Of a stretch of DNA of 64,000 bases, positions 1-9,095 are shown piece by piece (position 1 is the first letter of the stretch; each line of letters begins with the position of its first letter). The stretch lies in the NCBI GenBank assembly GCA_001896885.1, contig MKRJ01000032.1:1-64000 (forward strand). The letters are read 5' to 3'. Below the pieces are notes generated by a model. It had not been told where the DNA came from. It ran no database searches and saw only the letters and a list, made by a program, of their open reading frames with translations. This DNA is from Rhizobiales bacterium 65-79. Lineage in GTDB: Bacteria; Pseudomonadota; Alphaproteobacteria; Rhizobiales; Rhizobiaceae. Both the position numbers and the translations under genes were made by a program.

Positions 1-109
1 CTTCATCTGCAACTTCCTGGTGAAGGCGGTCGACAAGAAGTACCACATGAAGCGGGAAGAAGGCGAAGCCGCGCTCGACGTCGCCGGCGAAGCCGCGGCT
101 CGGGCCTGA
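1..109 (+). CDS. C-terminal end of an oxalate/formate-type MFS transporter (5' truncated)
   Basis: Only the last 35 codons are visible, read in the frame starting at base 2 and ending with TGA at 107-109. The peptide contains NFLVKAVDKKYHMK, which resembles the cytoplasmic tail after the last helix of OFA-family (oxalate/formate antiporter) major facilitator proteins, and then an Ala/Glu-rich end. The main support for this identity is the next gene, a tiny single-helix protein that typically accompanies OFA-family transporters. The gap of 15 bases with a strong Shine-Dalgarno sequence indicates one operon. The substrate cannot be told from this fragment. Confidence 0.6.
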   Translation, partial: FICNFLVKAVDKKYHMKREEGEAALDVAGEAAARA

Positions 110-124
110 GGAGGAGGACATAAA

Positions 125-250
125 ATGAGCAATGGCAGTCGGAACGGAACCACCACCCTTCACCTGGTGCTGGCCTGGGGCTTCGTCGGCATCCCGCTCG
201 TGCTGGGCGTCCTGCAGACCCTCGTCAACGCCATGAAGCTCTTCCAGTAA
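125..250 (+). CDS. MFS transporter small subunit (41 aa, one membrane helix)
   Basis: This 41-residue protein starts with ATG behind a near-perfect ribosome site (AGGAGGA, 110-117). A short polar N terminus (MSNGSRNGTTTLHL) is followed by one hydrophobic helix, about residues 13-35 (LVLAWGFVGIPLVLGVLQTL), and a short MKLFQ tail. Size, topology and position directly behind an OFA-type MFS gene fit the family annotated as 'MFS transporter small subunit', a conserved companion of these transporters with no clear biochemical role. It probably sits in the inner membrane beside the transporter. It would be missed by a gene caller with a 60-residue cut-off. Confidence 0.7.
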   Translation: MSNGSRNGTTTLHLVLAWGFVGIPLVLGVLQTLVNAMKLFQ

Positions 251-269
251 CACAAATGCGGGGGCGAAC

Positions 270-295
270 GCCGGCCGGCTTCGAATGCGGCCGGC
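270..295 (+). terminator. GC-rich hairpin after the MFS operon
   Basis: Bases 270-277 (GCCGGCCG) pair perfectly with 288-295 around a 10-base loop, 20 bases after the small-subunit stop codon. No T tract follows, so this would be a weak intrinsic terminator or an mRNA-stabilising stem. It may separate the transporter operon from the two-component genes. Confidence 0.35.
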
Positions 296-396
296 CATCC
301 GACGGACAGGAAAAGCCGATCGATGCCGGCGCCACGGCATGGCAGTCGAGCCAGCATCCGGTGAGGTACCTCCAGCCCGCCCAAGGAGAAGTTGTG

Positions 397-1763
<1,367 letters not shown>

Positions 1764-1785
<22 letters not shown>

Positions 1786-3797
1786 GCCCGACGGCCGCCG
1801 TCCCCAGGCATTCGGTTCGTTATCGCCTGCTGGCGATCGCGCTCTTGCCGATGCTCGTCATTCTGCCGCTGCTGCTCGGCATCAGTATCTATCGCTGGAA
1901 CGCGAAATTCGATGCGGCGCTGATCTCCAAGGTCAATGACGACCTGACCATCGCCCACCAGTATCTGGCGCGCATCCTGGAAAACACGCAGGACCAGCTT
2001 GTTTCGGTGAAAAATTCGGCACGCTTCCAGGAAGCGCTGCGGCAACAGGACCAAGGGCATCAGGGGCTGGCAAGCCTTCTGCGGGAGACCGCGCAGGCGC
2101 ATGGATTCGATTTCCTCTATGTCCTCGATGACGAGGGACGCGTCGTCGCAAGCGAATTTCCGCTGGCGTCCGATTCCGTCCGCTGGGACTGGCCGATCAT
2201 CGGCTCCGCCCTCGAGGGCCGCGCGAAAACGAACATCGACATCTTCGCGCCTGACGAACTTTCCGCGATTTCGCCGGGTCTCGCCCAAAGGGCGCGCATC
2301 GAAATCGTCCCGACCGCCGGGAGCGCGCCGACCAGCCGCAAGGAGGAAACGCGCGGCATGGTCCTTCAATCGGCGAGCCCGGTGGTCCTTCCGGACGGGG
2401 GGCATGCCGCGCTGGTCGGCGGCATCCTGCTGAACCGGAATCTCGGTTTCGTCGATGCGATCAACGACCTCATCTACCATGGCTCCGGCTTGCCCGAAGG
2501 CAGCCGGGGGACGGTCACCCTGTTCCTCGACGATGCCCGCATCAGCACCAATGTGCGCCTGTTCGAAGGCGAACGCGCCATCGGAACGCGAGTCTCCACC
2601 GCCGTACGCAACGCGGTGCTGGATGACGGGCGAACCTGGCTCGACAGCGCCTTCGTCGTCAACGACTGGTACGTTTCCGGCTACGAACCGATCGTCGACA
2701 GCTACAACCACCGCGTCGGAATGCTCTATGCGGGCTTTCTCCAGAAGCCTTTCACCGAGGCGAAGCGCCAGACGCTGCTGGAGATCGCGCTGGCTTTCCT
2801 GGTGGCCGTTGCGGCGACGGTCCCGCTCTTCCTCAGATGGGCCGCCGGTATATTCCGGCCCCTCGAGCGGATGACCGGGACGATCGCCCGGGTCGAGTGC
2901 GGCGACCTCGATGCGCGTATCGGCTATGTCGATGCACGGGACGAGATCGGAGCGGTGGCGCTTCACTTCGACCGCCTGCTCGGCCGCCTCCAGGAACGGG
3001 ACGCGCAATTGCGCGGCTGGAACGATGAGCTCAATCGGCGCGTCGACGAACGGACGAGCGAGCTGCAACTCGCCAATCAGCAGCTCGAGGCGACGACGAG
3101 ACAGCTTGTCATGTCCGAAAAGCTTGCCGCCATAGGCGAGATCACCGCCGGCGTCGCCCATGAGATCAACAATCCTATCGCCGTCATGCAGGGAAACCTG
3201 GAGGTGATCAGGGCCTTAATGGGCAGCGAGGCCGCGGCAGCCGAAACCGAGTTCCGGCTCATAGACGAACAGCTTCGCCGCATCGGCGAGATCGTGACCA
3301 GACTGCTTCAATTCGCCAAGCCGCAGGAATATGCCGGCTATTCGGAAGAGTATGACGTTGCCGATGTCATCTCGGACACGTTGCCGCTCGTCGAGCACCT
3401 GCTGAACAGGACGACCATTTCAGTGGAGAGGGAATATCATGCGTCCCGGCTGATATCGATGAACAGGACCGAGCTCCAGCAGGTGCTCGTCAACCTGATG
3501 GTCAATGCCATTCACGCGATGCCGGACGGCGGGCGGCTGACGTTGCGGACGTTCGACCGTGACGAGAGCAGGCGTCACGGCATCGTCATAGAGGTCGCGG
3601 ACACGGGCGCCGGCATGGCTCCGGATATCAGGGAAAGGATTTTCGATCCGTTCTTCACGACAAAGCGACGGGAAGGCACGGGGCTTGGCCTGTCGATCAG
3701 CCAGATGCTGGTAACCCGGCAGGGTGGCAAGATCACCGTCGAAAGCGAGCATGCGAAAGGGACGACGTTCTCGGTGTGGCTGCCCGAAGCGCATTGA
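1764..3797 (+). CDS. Membrane sensor histidine kinase, cognate to the NtrC-type regulator
   Basis: This 677-residue protein has membrane helix 1 at about residues 20-46, a periplasmic sensor region of nearly 300 residues resembling a double-Cache domain, helix 2 near 336-360, a HAMP segment, a coiled coil (RRVDERTSELQLANQQLE) and a HisKA domain with His466 in GVAHEINNPIAV. The HATPase_c domain has an N-box (NLMVNAIHAM) and G-boxes (DTGAGM, GTGLGLSI). The layout is that of DctB-like kinases that pair with NtrC-type regulators. The periplasmic part suggests an external small-molecule ligand; given the upstream OFA-type transporter, a carboxylate is a reasonable guess. The start overlaps the end of the regulator gene by 22 bases. 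Confidence 0.93.
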
Positions 3798-3846
3798 GCC
3801 TTAGGCTGTGTGGACAGTTGGAGATTGAAGACCTTCACACACGGCC

Positions 3847-3966
3847 GTCATTCCGGGGCCGCGCAGCGGAACCCGGAATCCAGAGCAGTAACGTTGCCAA
3901 TTCAAGTCTGAATGAACAAGGCCGGCGTTCTGGATTCCGGGTTCCGCTGCGCGGCCCCGGAATGAC
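3847..3966. repeat. Perfect 37-bp inverted repeat (interspersed palindromic element)
   Basis: Bases 3847-3883 and 3930-3966 are exact reverse complements over 37 bases, separated by 46 bases. The arm sequence (GTCATTCCGGGGCCGCGCAG and onward) resembles the palindromic intergenic repeats scattered through rhizobial and other alphaproteobacterial genomes. It lies between the kinase gene and the sigma-54 promoter, 72-191 bases upstream of the -24 element. It contains no convincing ORF. Other copies elsewhere in the genome are expected but cannot be seen here. Confidence 0.85.
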
Positions 3967-4037
3967 GCGAATGAAGGTAGCCGACCAGCACTCCACATAA
4001 CCGGGAACCCAACGTTGATTTCGTTGGCTGCCCGGCT

Positions 4038-4052
4038 TGGCACGCCTGTTGC
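4038..4052 (+). promoter_or_regulatory. Consensus -24/-12 sigma-54 promoter
   Basis: TGGCAC (4038-4043), five bases, then TTGC (4049-4052) gives the invariant GG and GC dinucleotides with the required ten bases between them. The context TTGGCACG-N4-TTGCT is essentially the full consensus. Transcription would start near 4064 and run into the DUF2171 gene at 4263 after a leader of about 200 bases. A sigma-54 activator is encoded immediately upstream (397-1785). Confidence 0.75.
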
Positions 4053-4262
4053 TCTGCAAATGACAGAAGCGGCGGTTCGCACGACGCAATCGCGAAACGC
4101 TCTGGTTTGCCAACGGCGCGGCTTTGGCCGCAATCCAGGGCGAAGATATCGAGCGGCAAGGATGACCTGACGTTCGATGGGAAAAGCCGCCGGCCGTGGA
4201 CGAAGATGAGCTGGGCCCGTTTTGAACCACCCCGCAAGCATGTCACCAAAGGAGAAACCGGT

Positions 4263-4517
4263 ATGACGGACAAGATCAGGGAAGGCATGGAAGTGATAGG
4301 GGCCGACGGCGTGCATGTCGGCACGGTCGATCGTGTCGAGGGCAATCGCATCAAGCTCAAAAAGAGCGACAGCTTCGGACACCATAAAGGCCATCATCAC
4401 TACATCGAGATGGGCTTCGTCGCCGGGATCGAAGGCAACAAGGTCCGCCTCTCGGCAAATGCGGATATAGCCGTCACCCTCGAGGAAGAAGCGTCGGGCC
4501 GACCGGTTCCACTGTGA
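4263..4517 (+). CDS. DUF2171 family protein (PRC-barrel-like)
   Basis: The 84-residue soluble protein begins at ATG 4263 after GGAGAAA. It carries the family signature: REGMEVIGADGVHVGTVDRVEG, a charged KKSD segment, a His-rich stretch (GHHKGHHHYIEMG) and a final small beta strand. DUF2171 proteins resemble PRC-barrel domains and are often linked to stress genes; no biochemical role is established. It is the first gene after the sigma-54 promoter and lies 19 bases before the DoxX gene, so the two are probably cotranscribed. The His cluster could bind metal, but that is inference. Confidence 0.75.
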   Translation: MTDKIREGMEVIGADGVHVGTVDRVEGNRIKLKKSDSFGHHKGHHHYIEMGFVAGIEGNKVRLSANADIAVTLEEEASGRPVPL

Positions 4518-4536
4518 GCTTCGCGGAGAAGCCGGG

Positions 4537-4929
4537 ATGCACAATGAGGGCCTCCTCATCGCGCGGTTGTTTCTGGGAGTACCCTTTGTCGTGTGGGGAA
4601 CCTCGAAGCTGCGCGGCGGCGAAGCCAGACTCGTGCCTGGCCTTCGGGCACTGGGGCTTCCCGACGCTGTCTTCTTTGCCTATCTGGTCGGATTGTGCGA
4701 GTTGGTCGGCGGACTTGCGGTCGTCCTTGGCTATCCGGTGCGCACCGCAAGCATCTTGCTTGGCCTCTGGTGTCTTGCCACCGGCTATGATGCCCACAAG
4801 GGCAACATGACCGAGCTTCTGAAAAACGTGACCATGGCCGGAGGCTTCTTCGCGCTGGCCACCGCTGGTGCGGGCGTGATTTCCCTCTTCGGTGGCGCGC
4901 CCTCCGGCTTGTTCGCCTATATGCCTTGA
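4537..4929 (+). CDS. DoxX family membrane protein
   Basis: This 130-residue inner-membrane protein has four predicted helices, with the DoxX pattern of a first helix (LLIARLFLGVPFVVWGTSKL), then LCELVGGLAVVLG and ASILLGLWCLATGYDAH. DoxX proteins are small quinone- or thiosulfate-oxidoreductase-like membrane proteins, often induced by oxidative or thiol stress. ATG 4537 follows GGAGAAG. The position between DUF2171 and a small hypothetical gene, upstream of DyP and encapsulin, suggests a stress-response cluster. Confidence 0.8.
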   Translation: MHNEGLLIARLFLGVPFVVWGTSKLRGGEARLVPGLRALGLPDAVFFAYLVGLCELVGGLAVVLGYPVRTASILLGLWCLATGYDAHKGNMTELLKNVTMAGGFFALATAGAGVISLFGGAPSGLFAYMP

Positions 4930-4965
4930 GGGTCGGAGGGTGACACATACCGGGAGATTACAGCA

Positions 4966-5160
4966 ATGGAAGAATACGACCTTTACATCAATGTGAAAAA
5001 GCCCGCGATCGGTCTCTATGTGCGCAAGGGGGCCGGTCTGCCCGACCTCGCCGACAAGGCCGACTGGGTCTTCGACGGGACGGCGGCGCAGGATCTGCTG
5101 CCTCCGAGCGTCGTTGAAGGCGTCGCAGCCGATGGTCACGCTTTTCGGGACATGGATTAG
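4966..5160 (+). CDS. Small conserved-looking hypothetical protein (64 aa)
   Basis: It has an ATG start with GGGAG ten bases upstream and lies 36 bases after the DoxX gene on the same strand. The product is soluble and acidic, beginning EEYDLYINVKKPAIGLYVRKG and ending VAADGHAFRDMD. I do not recognise a family. The clear ribosome site and typical codon bias support a real gene, probably the third of the sigma-54-driven operon. Confidence 0.6.
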   Translation: MEEYDLYINVKKPAIGLYVRKGAGLPDLADKADWVFDGTAAQDLLPPSVVEGVAADGHAFRDMD

Positions 5161-5392
5161 GGGCAGGGGAGAACGTCGACAATGGAGGGGGAACGGACGT
5201 TCTTCTTGGCCTTCGATGGGTATTCCGCGTAGACCGTTCCGGTGCATATGCCCGATCTTCCCCTGACGTGCTTGCGCCGCGGCATCGCAAGGATCGCCGC
5301 TTGTCGATCGACAATGGCGCGGTTCAGTCTTGTCGAGGGACTTGATACGATCGACAGTGCTGATTGACGCGAGAGCATCGAACGGATCGAAT

Positions 5393-6472
5393 ATGGTTTC
5401 AAGCTTACCGCCTCCCGTTTCCCAGTCGGTCGCCAGCAGGCTCACACGGACCGCTATATTCCTGGTCCTGACCATAAAGCCGGGGTCGGGGCCGGAAGAG
5501 ACAATCCGCGGCGTGTGCGCCGACCTCTCCAGCCTGTTGCGCGGCGTGGGATTCCGTAACCTCAATGGACAATTGTCCTGCGTCATGGGGTTCGGCTCCG
5601 ATGCCTGGGAGAGGCTGTTCGGGGCGCCGAGGCCGAAGGATCTGCATCCCTTTCGCGAAATCCACGGCGTCCATCATGCCGTTTCGACGCCGGGCGACAT
5701 CCTGTTCCACATCCGCGCGGCAAGCATGGACCTCTGCTACGAACTGGCGAAACACATCACGGATCGGTTCGGCGAGGCCGTGTCGATAGAAGATGAGGTG
5801 CACGGGTTCAAATATTTCGATGACCGCGACCTGATCGGATTCGTTGACGGGACTGAGAACCCGGCAGACCAGGCCGCCCTCGATGCGACCATCATCGGCG
5901 AGGAGGACGATGCCTTCGCCGGCGGCAGCTATGTCATCGTCCAGAAATATCTCCATGACCTGAAGGGGTGGGACGCGCTGCCGGTCGAGGAGCAGGAAAA
6001 CATCATCGGCCGGCACAAGCTCTCCGACATCGAGCAGCTCGATGCGGAAAAGAAGCCCTATGCGCACAATGTGCTGACCTCGATCAACGACGAGGACGGC
6101 GAGCAGCTTCAGATCGTGCGCGACAACATGCCGTTCGGCGAGTTCGGCAAGGGCGAGTTCGGCACCTATTTCATCGGCTACGCCCGCTCCCCGCACCGCA
6201 TCGAAAGGATGCTGGAGAACATGTTCGTCGGCAATCCGCCGGGCACCTACGACCACCTGCTCGATTTCAGCAGGGCGGTGACCGGCTGCCTGTTCTTCAT
6301 CCCGACGGCGGATTTTCTGGACAATGTCGCCCCCGGGGTCGTCCCCGGGGGCACGCCAGAGGCACCGCAGCCGGCCCCGGCGCCGGGCGATTCCCATCCG
6401 ACCGACGATAGCCCGCAATCTTCACCCGGTGACGGTTCGCTCGGCATCGGCTCCCTTAAAGAAAGAGGCTGA
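5393..6472 (+). CDS. DyP-type heme peroxidase (DypB class), encapsulin cargo
   Basis: This 359-residue dye-decolourising peroxidase aligns by eye almost end to end with Rhodococcus DypB. The conserved residues are Asp152 in the GFVDGTENP motif, proximal heme ligand His225 (AHNV) and distal Arg243-Asp244-Asn245, each offset by one from the DypB numbering. Shared blocks include LHPFREIHG, STPGDILFHIRA and GGSYVIVQKYLHD. ATG 5393 is chosen over an upstream in-frame TTG at 5330 because it gives the normal family length, although its ribosome site is weak. After a Pro-rich linker (TPEAPQPAPAPGDS) the protein ends in SLGIGSLKERG, an encapsulin-targeting tail. The shell gene starts three bases after the stop. 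The enzyme should be packaged and use H2O2 to oxidise an unknown substrate. Confidence 0.95.
   Translation: MVSSLPPPVSQSVASRLTRTAIFLVLTIKPGSGPEETIRGVCADLSSLLRGVGFRNLNGQLSCVMGFGSDAWERLFGAPRPKDLHPFREIHGVHHAVSTPGDILFHIRAASMDLCYELAKHITDRFGEAVSIEDEVHGFKYFDDRDLIGFVDGTENPADQAALDATIIGEEDDAFAGGSYVIVQKYLHDLKGWDALPVEEQENIIGRHKLSDIEQLDAEKKPYAHNVLTSINDEDGEQLQIVRDNMPFGEFGKGEFGTYFIGYARSPHRIERMLENMFVGNPPGTYDHLLDFSRAVTGCLFFIPTADFLDNVAPGVVPGGTPEAPQPAPAPGDSHPTDDSPQSSPGDGSLGIGSLKERG
6434..6469 (+). other. Encapsulin cargo-loading peptide
   Basis: The last 12 residues of the DyP peroxidase (GSLGIGSLKERG) match the type 1 encapsulin targeting consensus, compared with the DLSLKIGGLKG end of Rhodococcus DypB. They follow a flexible Pro/Asp/Ser-rich linker, as expected for a peptide that docks on the inner shell wall. 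Confidence 0.88.
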
Positions 6473-6474
6473 CC

Positions 6475-7290
6475 ATGAATAACCTCCACCGCGAACTCGC
6501 TCCCATCTCCGATGCGGCATGGGCCGAAATCGAGGAAGAAGCCAAGCGCACGCTCAAGCGCCATTTGGCGGCGCGCCGCGTCGTCGATGTCGTCGGCCCG
6601 AAAGGGCTGGACTTCTCCGCCGTCGGCACCGGCCATGTCCGGCAGGTCGCGGCGCCGGGCGACGGCGTCCAATCGGTGCAGCGCGAGGTCAAGGCGCTGG
6701 TCGAACTGCGCGTGCCGTTCCAGCTTTCGCGCCAGCAGATCGACGACGTCGAGCGTGGCGCGGAGGATTCGGACTGGTCGCCGGTGAAGGAGGCGGCGAA
6801 GAGGATCGCCTTCGCCGAGGACCGCGCCGTCTTTGACGGCTATGCCGCCGCGAATATCCACGGCATCCGGGAAGGCACCAGCAATCCCGGCGTGGCGCTG
6901 CCGTCCAAGGCGGACGATTATCCCGGTGCGGTGGCGCGAGCCGTCAGCCAGTTGCGGCTTGCCGGCTGCAACGGACCCTACGCGTTGGTGCTCGGCGCGG
7001 ACGCCTACACCGCGGCCAGCGGCGGCAGCGACGACGGCTATCCGATCCTGCATCATATCGAAAGGCTGGTCGACGGCGGCATCGTGTGGGCGCCGGCCAT
7101 CCAGGGCGCATTCCTGATGACGACCCGCGGCGGCGATTTCGAACTGGATATCGGGCAGGACATCTCGATCGGCTATTCGAGCCATTCGAGCACGGCCGTC
7201 GAACTCTATTTCCTTGAAAGCTTCACCTTCCGCCTGCTGACGACCGAAGCGGTCGTCGTGCTCGCGCCGGAGGAAGGAAAGGCGAAGTAG
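6475..7290 (+). CDS. Family 1 encapsulin shell protein
   Basis: The 271-residue product has the size and sequence of linocin M18/encapsulin shell proteins, which have the HK97 fold and usually form a 60-subunit compartment of about 24 nm. Typical features are the N-terminal helix NLHRELAPISDAAWAEIEEE, which forms part of the cargo-docking groove, then ARRVVDVVGPKGLDFSAV, the FAEDRAVFDGY segment and the C-terminal IGYSSHSSTAVELYFLESFTFR. The start lies three bases after the DyP stop, behind AAAGAGG-like bases, so cargo and shell are cotranslated. Together they form a DyP nanocompartment, generally linked to peroxide stress and cell-envelope or iron homeostasis. Confidence 0.95.
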   Translation: MNNLHRELAPISDAAWAEIEEEAKRTLKRHLAARRVVDVVGPKGLDFSAVGTGHVRQVAAPGDGVQSVQREVKALVELRVPFQLSRQQIDDVERGAEDSDWSPVKEAAKRIAFAEDRAVFDGYAAANIHGIREGTSNPGVALPSKADDYPGAVARAVSQLRLAGCNGPYALVLGADAYTAASGGSDDGYPILHHIERLVDGGIVWAPAIQGAFLMTTRGGDFELDIGQDISIGYSSHSSTAVELYFLESFTFRLLTTEAVVVLAPEEGKAK

Positions 7291-7341
7291 ACCCGCCGCG
7301 CAAGCAAGGCCGGATGGAAAACAGGGAGGACAGGCAGCACA

Positions 7342-7866
7342 GTGACAGCATCAACGGTAGCCGGGGAGCTTGTCCTTGCCGTTTCATGCCACATGCCAGA
7401 ACGGGTTGCGAAGATGGCGCAGATGGCCCCGCCGCTCCGAGCGACAGCGGATGCCAACGTCCGGATCGAAATGAAAGATGAGCGAAATATCAGGACGCTC
7501 GACGGCCTTGACCTCGAAGAGCTACGAAAAATCCCGGATATTTCCTATTATTTTCGATATCCGCTGCATCGTCACGATTTTCACGATTTGCGGCTGCACG
7601 GAAGCCTTCGCGGCCGTTTTGCAGCAAAGCCGCTATACAGCCGGCTCACCGACAAGGGGAGGGTAGACCGTTCGTCGGGATACAGTGGCGACGTGGCGGC
7701 GCTCTTTGTCCCGCTGGGCGCAAAGTCGCCTTCGGACGTGGGTTTGCTCCTGGCGCATATGGCGCCCGAGCGCATTGTGCTACCGACAGGCCGACGCAAT
7801 TGGCCTGCCATCCTGCAGACCGCAGAACACGGCATCATGGAGATGCTTGAGCGATCTTCACGCTAA
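7342..7866 (+). CDS. Unidentified ORF after encapsulin
   Basis: A GTG-initiated ORF of 174 codons with GGGAGGA about 12 bases upstream; an internal ATG at 7471 would give 131 residues. I recognise no family. The C-terminal two thirds looks protein-like: DLEELRKIPDISYYFRYPLH, a basic HRHDFHDLRLHGSLRGRF segment and ALFVPLGAKSPSDVGLLLAHM. No signal peptide or membrane helix is apparent. It could be a real hypothetical gene cotranscribed with encapsulin or a chance ORF in GC-rich DNA. The roughly 180 bases after it (7867-8046) show nothing identifiable. Confidence 0.3.
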   Translation: MTASTVAGELVLAVSCHMPERVAKMAQMAPPLRATADANVRIEMKDERNIRTLDGLDLEELRKIPDISYYFRYPLHRHDFHDLRLHGSLRGRFAAKPLYSRLTDKGRVDRSSGYSGDVAALFVPLGAKSPSDVGLLLAHMAPERIVLPTGRRNWPAILQTAEHGIMEMLERSSR

Positions 7867-8046
7867 GTGTTTCGGTCTATGGGTGCTTGTGCCGACGGCG
7901 CTTGCACCTTTTCAAACCTGAAGCGCCACGACACCTCGCCGTCTCCGCACGTAGTCCTGCACATGGCTCTGACATCACGGGAGACACAGCCCTGCGGCGA
8001 GCCGAGCATCGTCATTCATCCGATTTCATTCCAATCCGACAGGCCC

Positions 8047-9069
8047 TCAGCGCCAGCCGAGCGCCGGAGCCACGTGGGTCAGGATGGCGTCGATGACATG
8101 GGCGTTGTAGTCGACGCCGAGCTGGTTGGGGACGGTGAGGAGCAGCGTGTCGGCCTCGGCGATCGCCTCGTCGCCCTTTAACTCTTCGACGAGCCGGTCC
8201 GGTTCGGCGGCGTAGCTGCGCCCGAAGATCGCGCGGGTGTTCTCGTCGATGAAGCCGATCTGGTCGGCACTTTCGTTGCCGCGCCCGAAATAGGCCCGGT
8301 CGCGATCGTCCACCAGGGCGAAGATCGAGCGGCTGACCGAAACGCGCGGCTGGTGTGTATGGCCTGCCGCCTTCCACGCCTCGTGGAAAGCCCGGATCTG
8401 GGCGGCCTGCTGGATGTGGAAGGGCTGCCCACCCTCGTCGAACTTCAGCGTCGAGCTCTGCAGGTTCATCCCGAGCTTCGCCGCCCATTCGGCGGTGGCG
8501 TTGGTTGCGGCGCCCCACCAGATCCGTTCGCGCAACCCCTCCGAATGCGGCTCGACGCGCAGGCGGCCGGGCGGATTGGGAAACATGGGGCGCGGATTGG
8601 GCTCGGCGAAACCCTCGCCGCGCAGCACGTCGAGAAAGACCTCTGCGTGGCGGCGGGCCATGTCGGCGTCGGTTTCGCCGTCGGCCGGCGCGTAGCCGAA
8701 ATGACGCCAGCCGTCGATCACCTGCTCCGGCGAGCCGCGGCTGATGCCGAGCTGAAGACGGCCGCCGGCGATGAGGTCGGCCGCGCCCGCATCCTCGGCC
8801 ATGTAGAGCGGGTTCTCGTAGCGCATGTCGATGACGGCCGTGCCGATCTCGATGCGATGTGTCCTGGCCCCGACGGCGGCGAGCAGCGGGAAGGGCGAGC
8901 CGAGCTGGCGGGCGAAATGATGGACGCGGAAATAGGCGCCATCCGCGCCCAGTTCCTCGGCCGCCACGGCCAGTTCGATGGATTGCAGCAGCGCGTCGGA
9001 CGCCGACCGTGTCCCCGACTGCGGCGAAGGCGTCCAATGGCCGAAGGACAGAAACCCGATTTTCTTCAT
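8047..9069 (-). CDS. LLM-class flavin-dependent oxidoreductase (luciferase-like)
   Basis: This 340-residue TIM-barrel protein of the bacterial-luciferase-like monooxygenase family begins MKKIGFLSFGHWTPSP. It has the family blocks SIELAVAAEELGADGAYFRVHHFA, IEIGTAVIDMRYENPLYMAEDAGAADLIAGGRLQLGISRGSP and the late ADTLLLTVPNQLGVDYN. Such enzymes use reduced FMN or F420; the substrate cannot be predicted. It starts 26 bases downstream of the type II NADH dehydrogenase gene on the same strand, so the two may be cotranscribed, the dehydrogenase being a possible but unproven link to flavin redox supply. Confidence 0.88.
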   Translation of the reverse strand: MKKIGFLSFGHWTPSPQSGTRSASDALLQSIELAVAAEELGADGAYFRVHHFARQLGSPFPLLAAVGARTHRIEIGTAVIDMRYENPLYMAEDAGAADLIAGGRLQLGISRGSPEQVIDGWRHFGYAPADGETDADMARRHAEVFLDVLRGEGFAEPNPRPMFPNPPGRLRVEPHSEGLRERIWWGAATNATAEWAAKLGMNLQSSTLKFDEGGQPFHIQQAAQIRAFHEAWKAAGHTHQPRVSVSRSIFALVDDRDRAYFGRGNESADQIGFIDENTRAIFGRSYAAEPDRLVEELKGDEAIAEADTLLLTVPNQLGVDYNAHVIDAILTHVAPALGWR

Positions 9070-9095
9070 GGAAATCCCATCTTACAAGCTATCTT

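Noticed and set aside
3847-3966. Insertion-sequence ends or CRISPR repeat
   Set aside because: The 37-base arms enclose only 46 bases with no transposase and there is no array; an interspersed palindromic element fits better.
5330-5392. A longer DyP peroxidase starting at TTG 5330
   Set aside because: The added 21 residues do not match the family start, and ATG 5393 gives the expected length and residue numbering relative to DypB.
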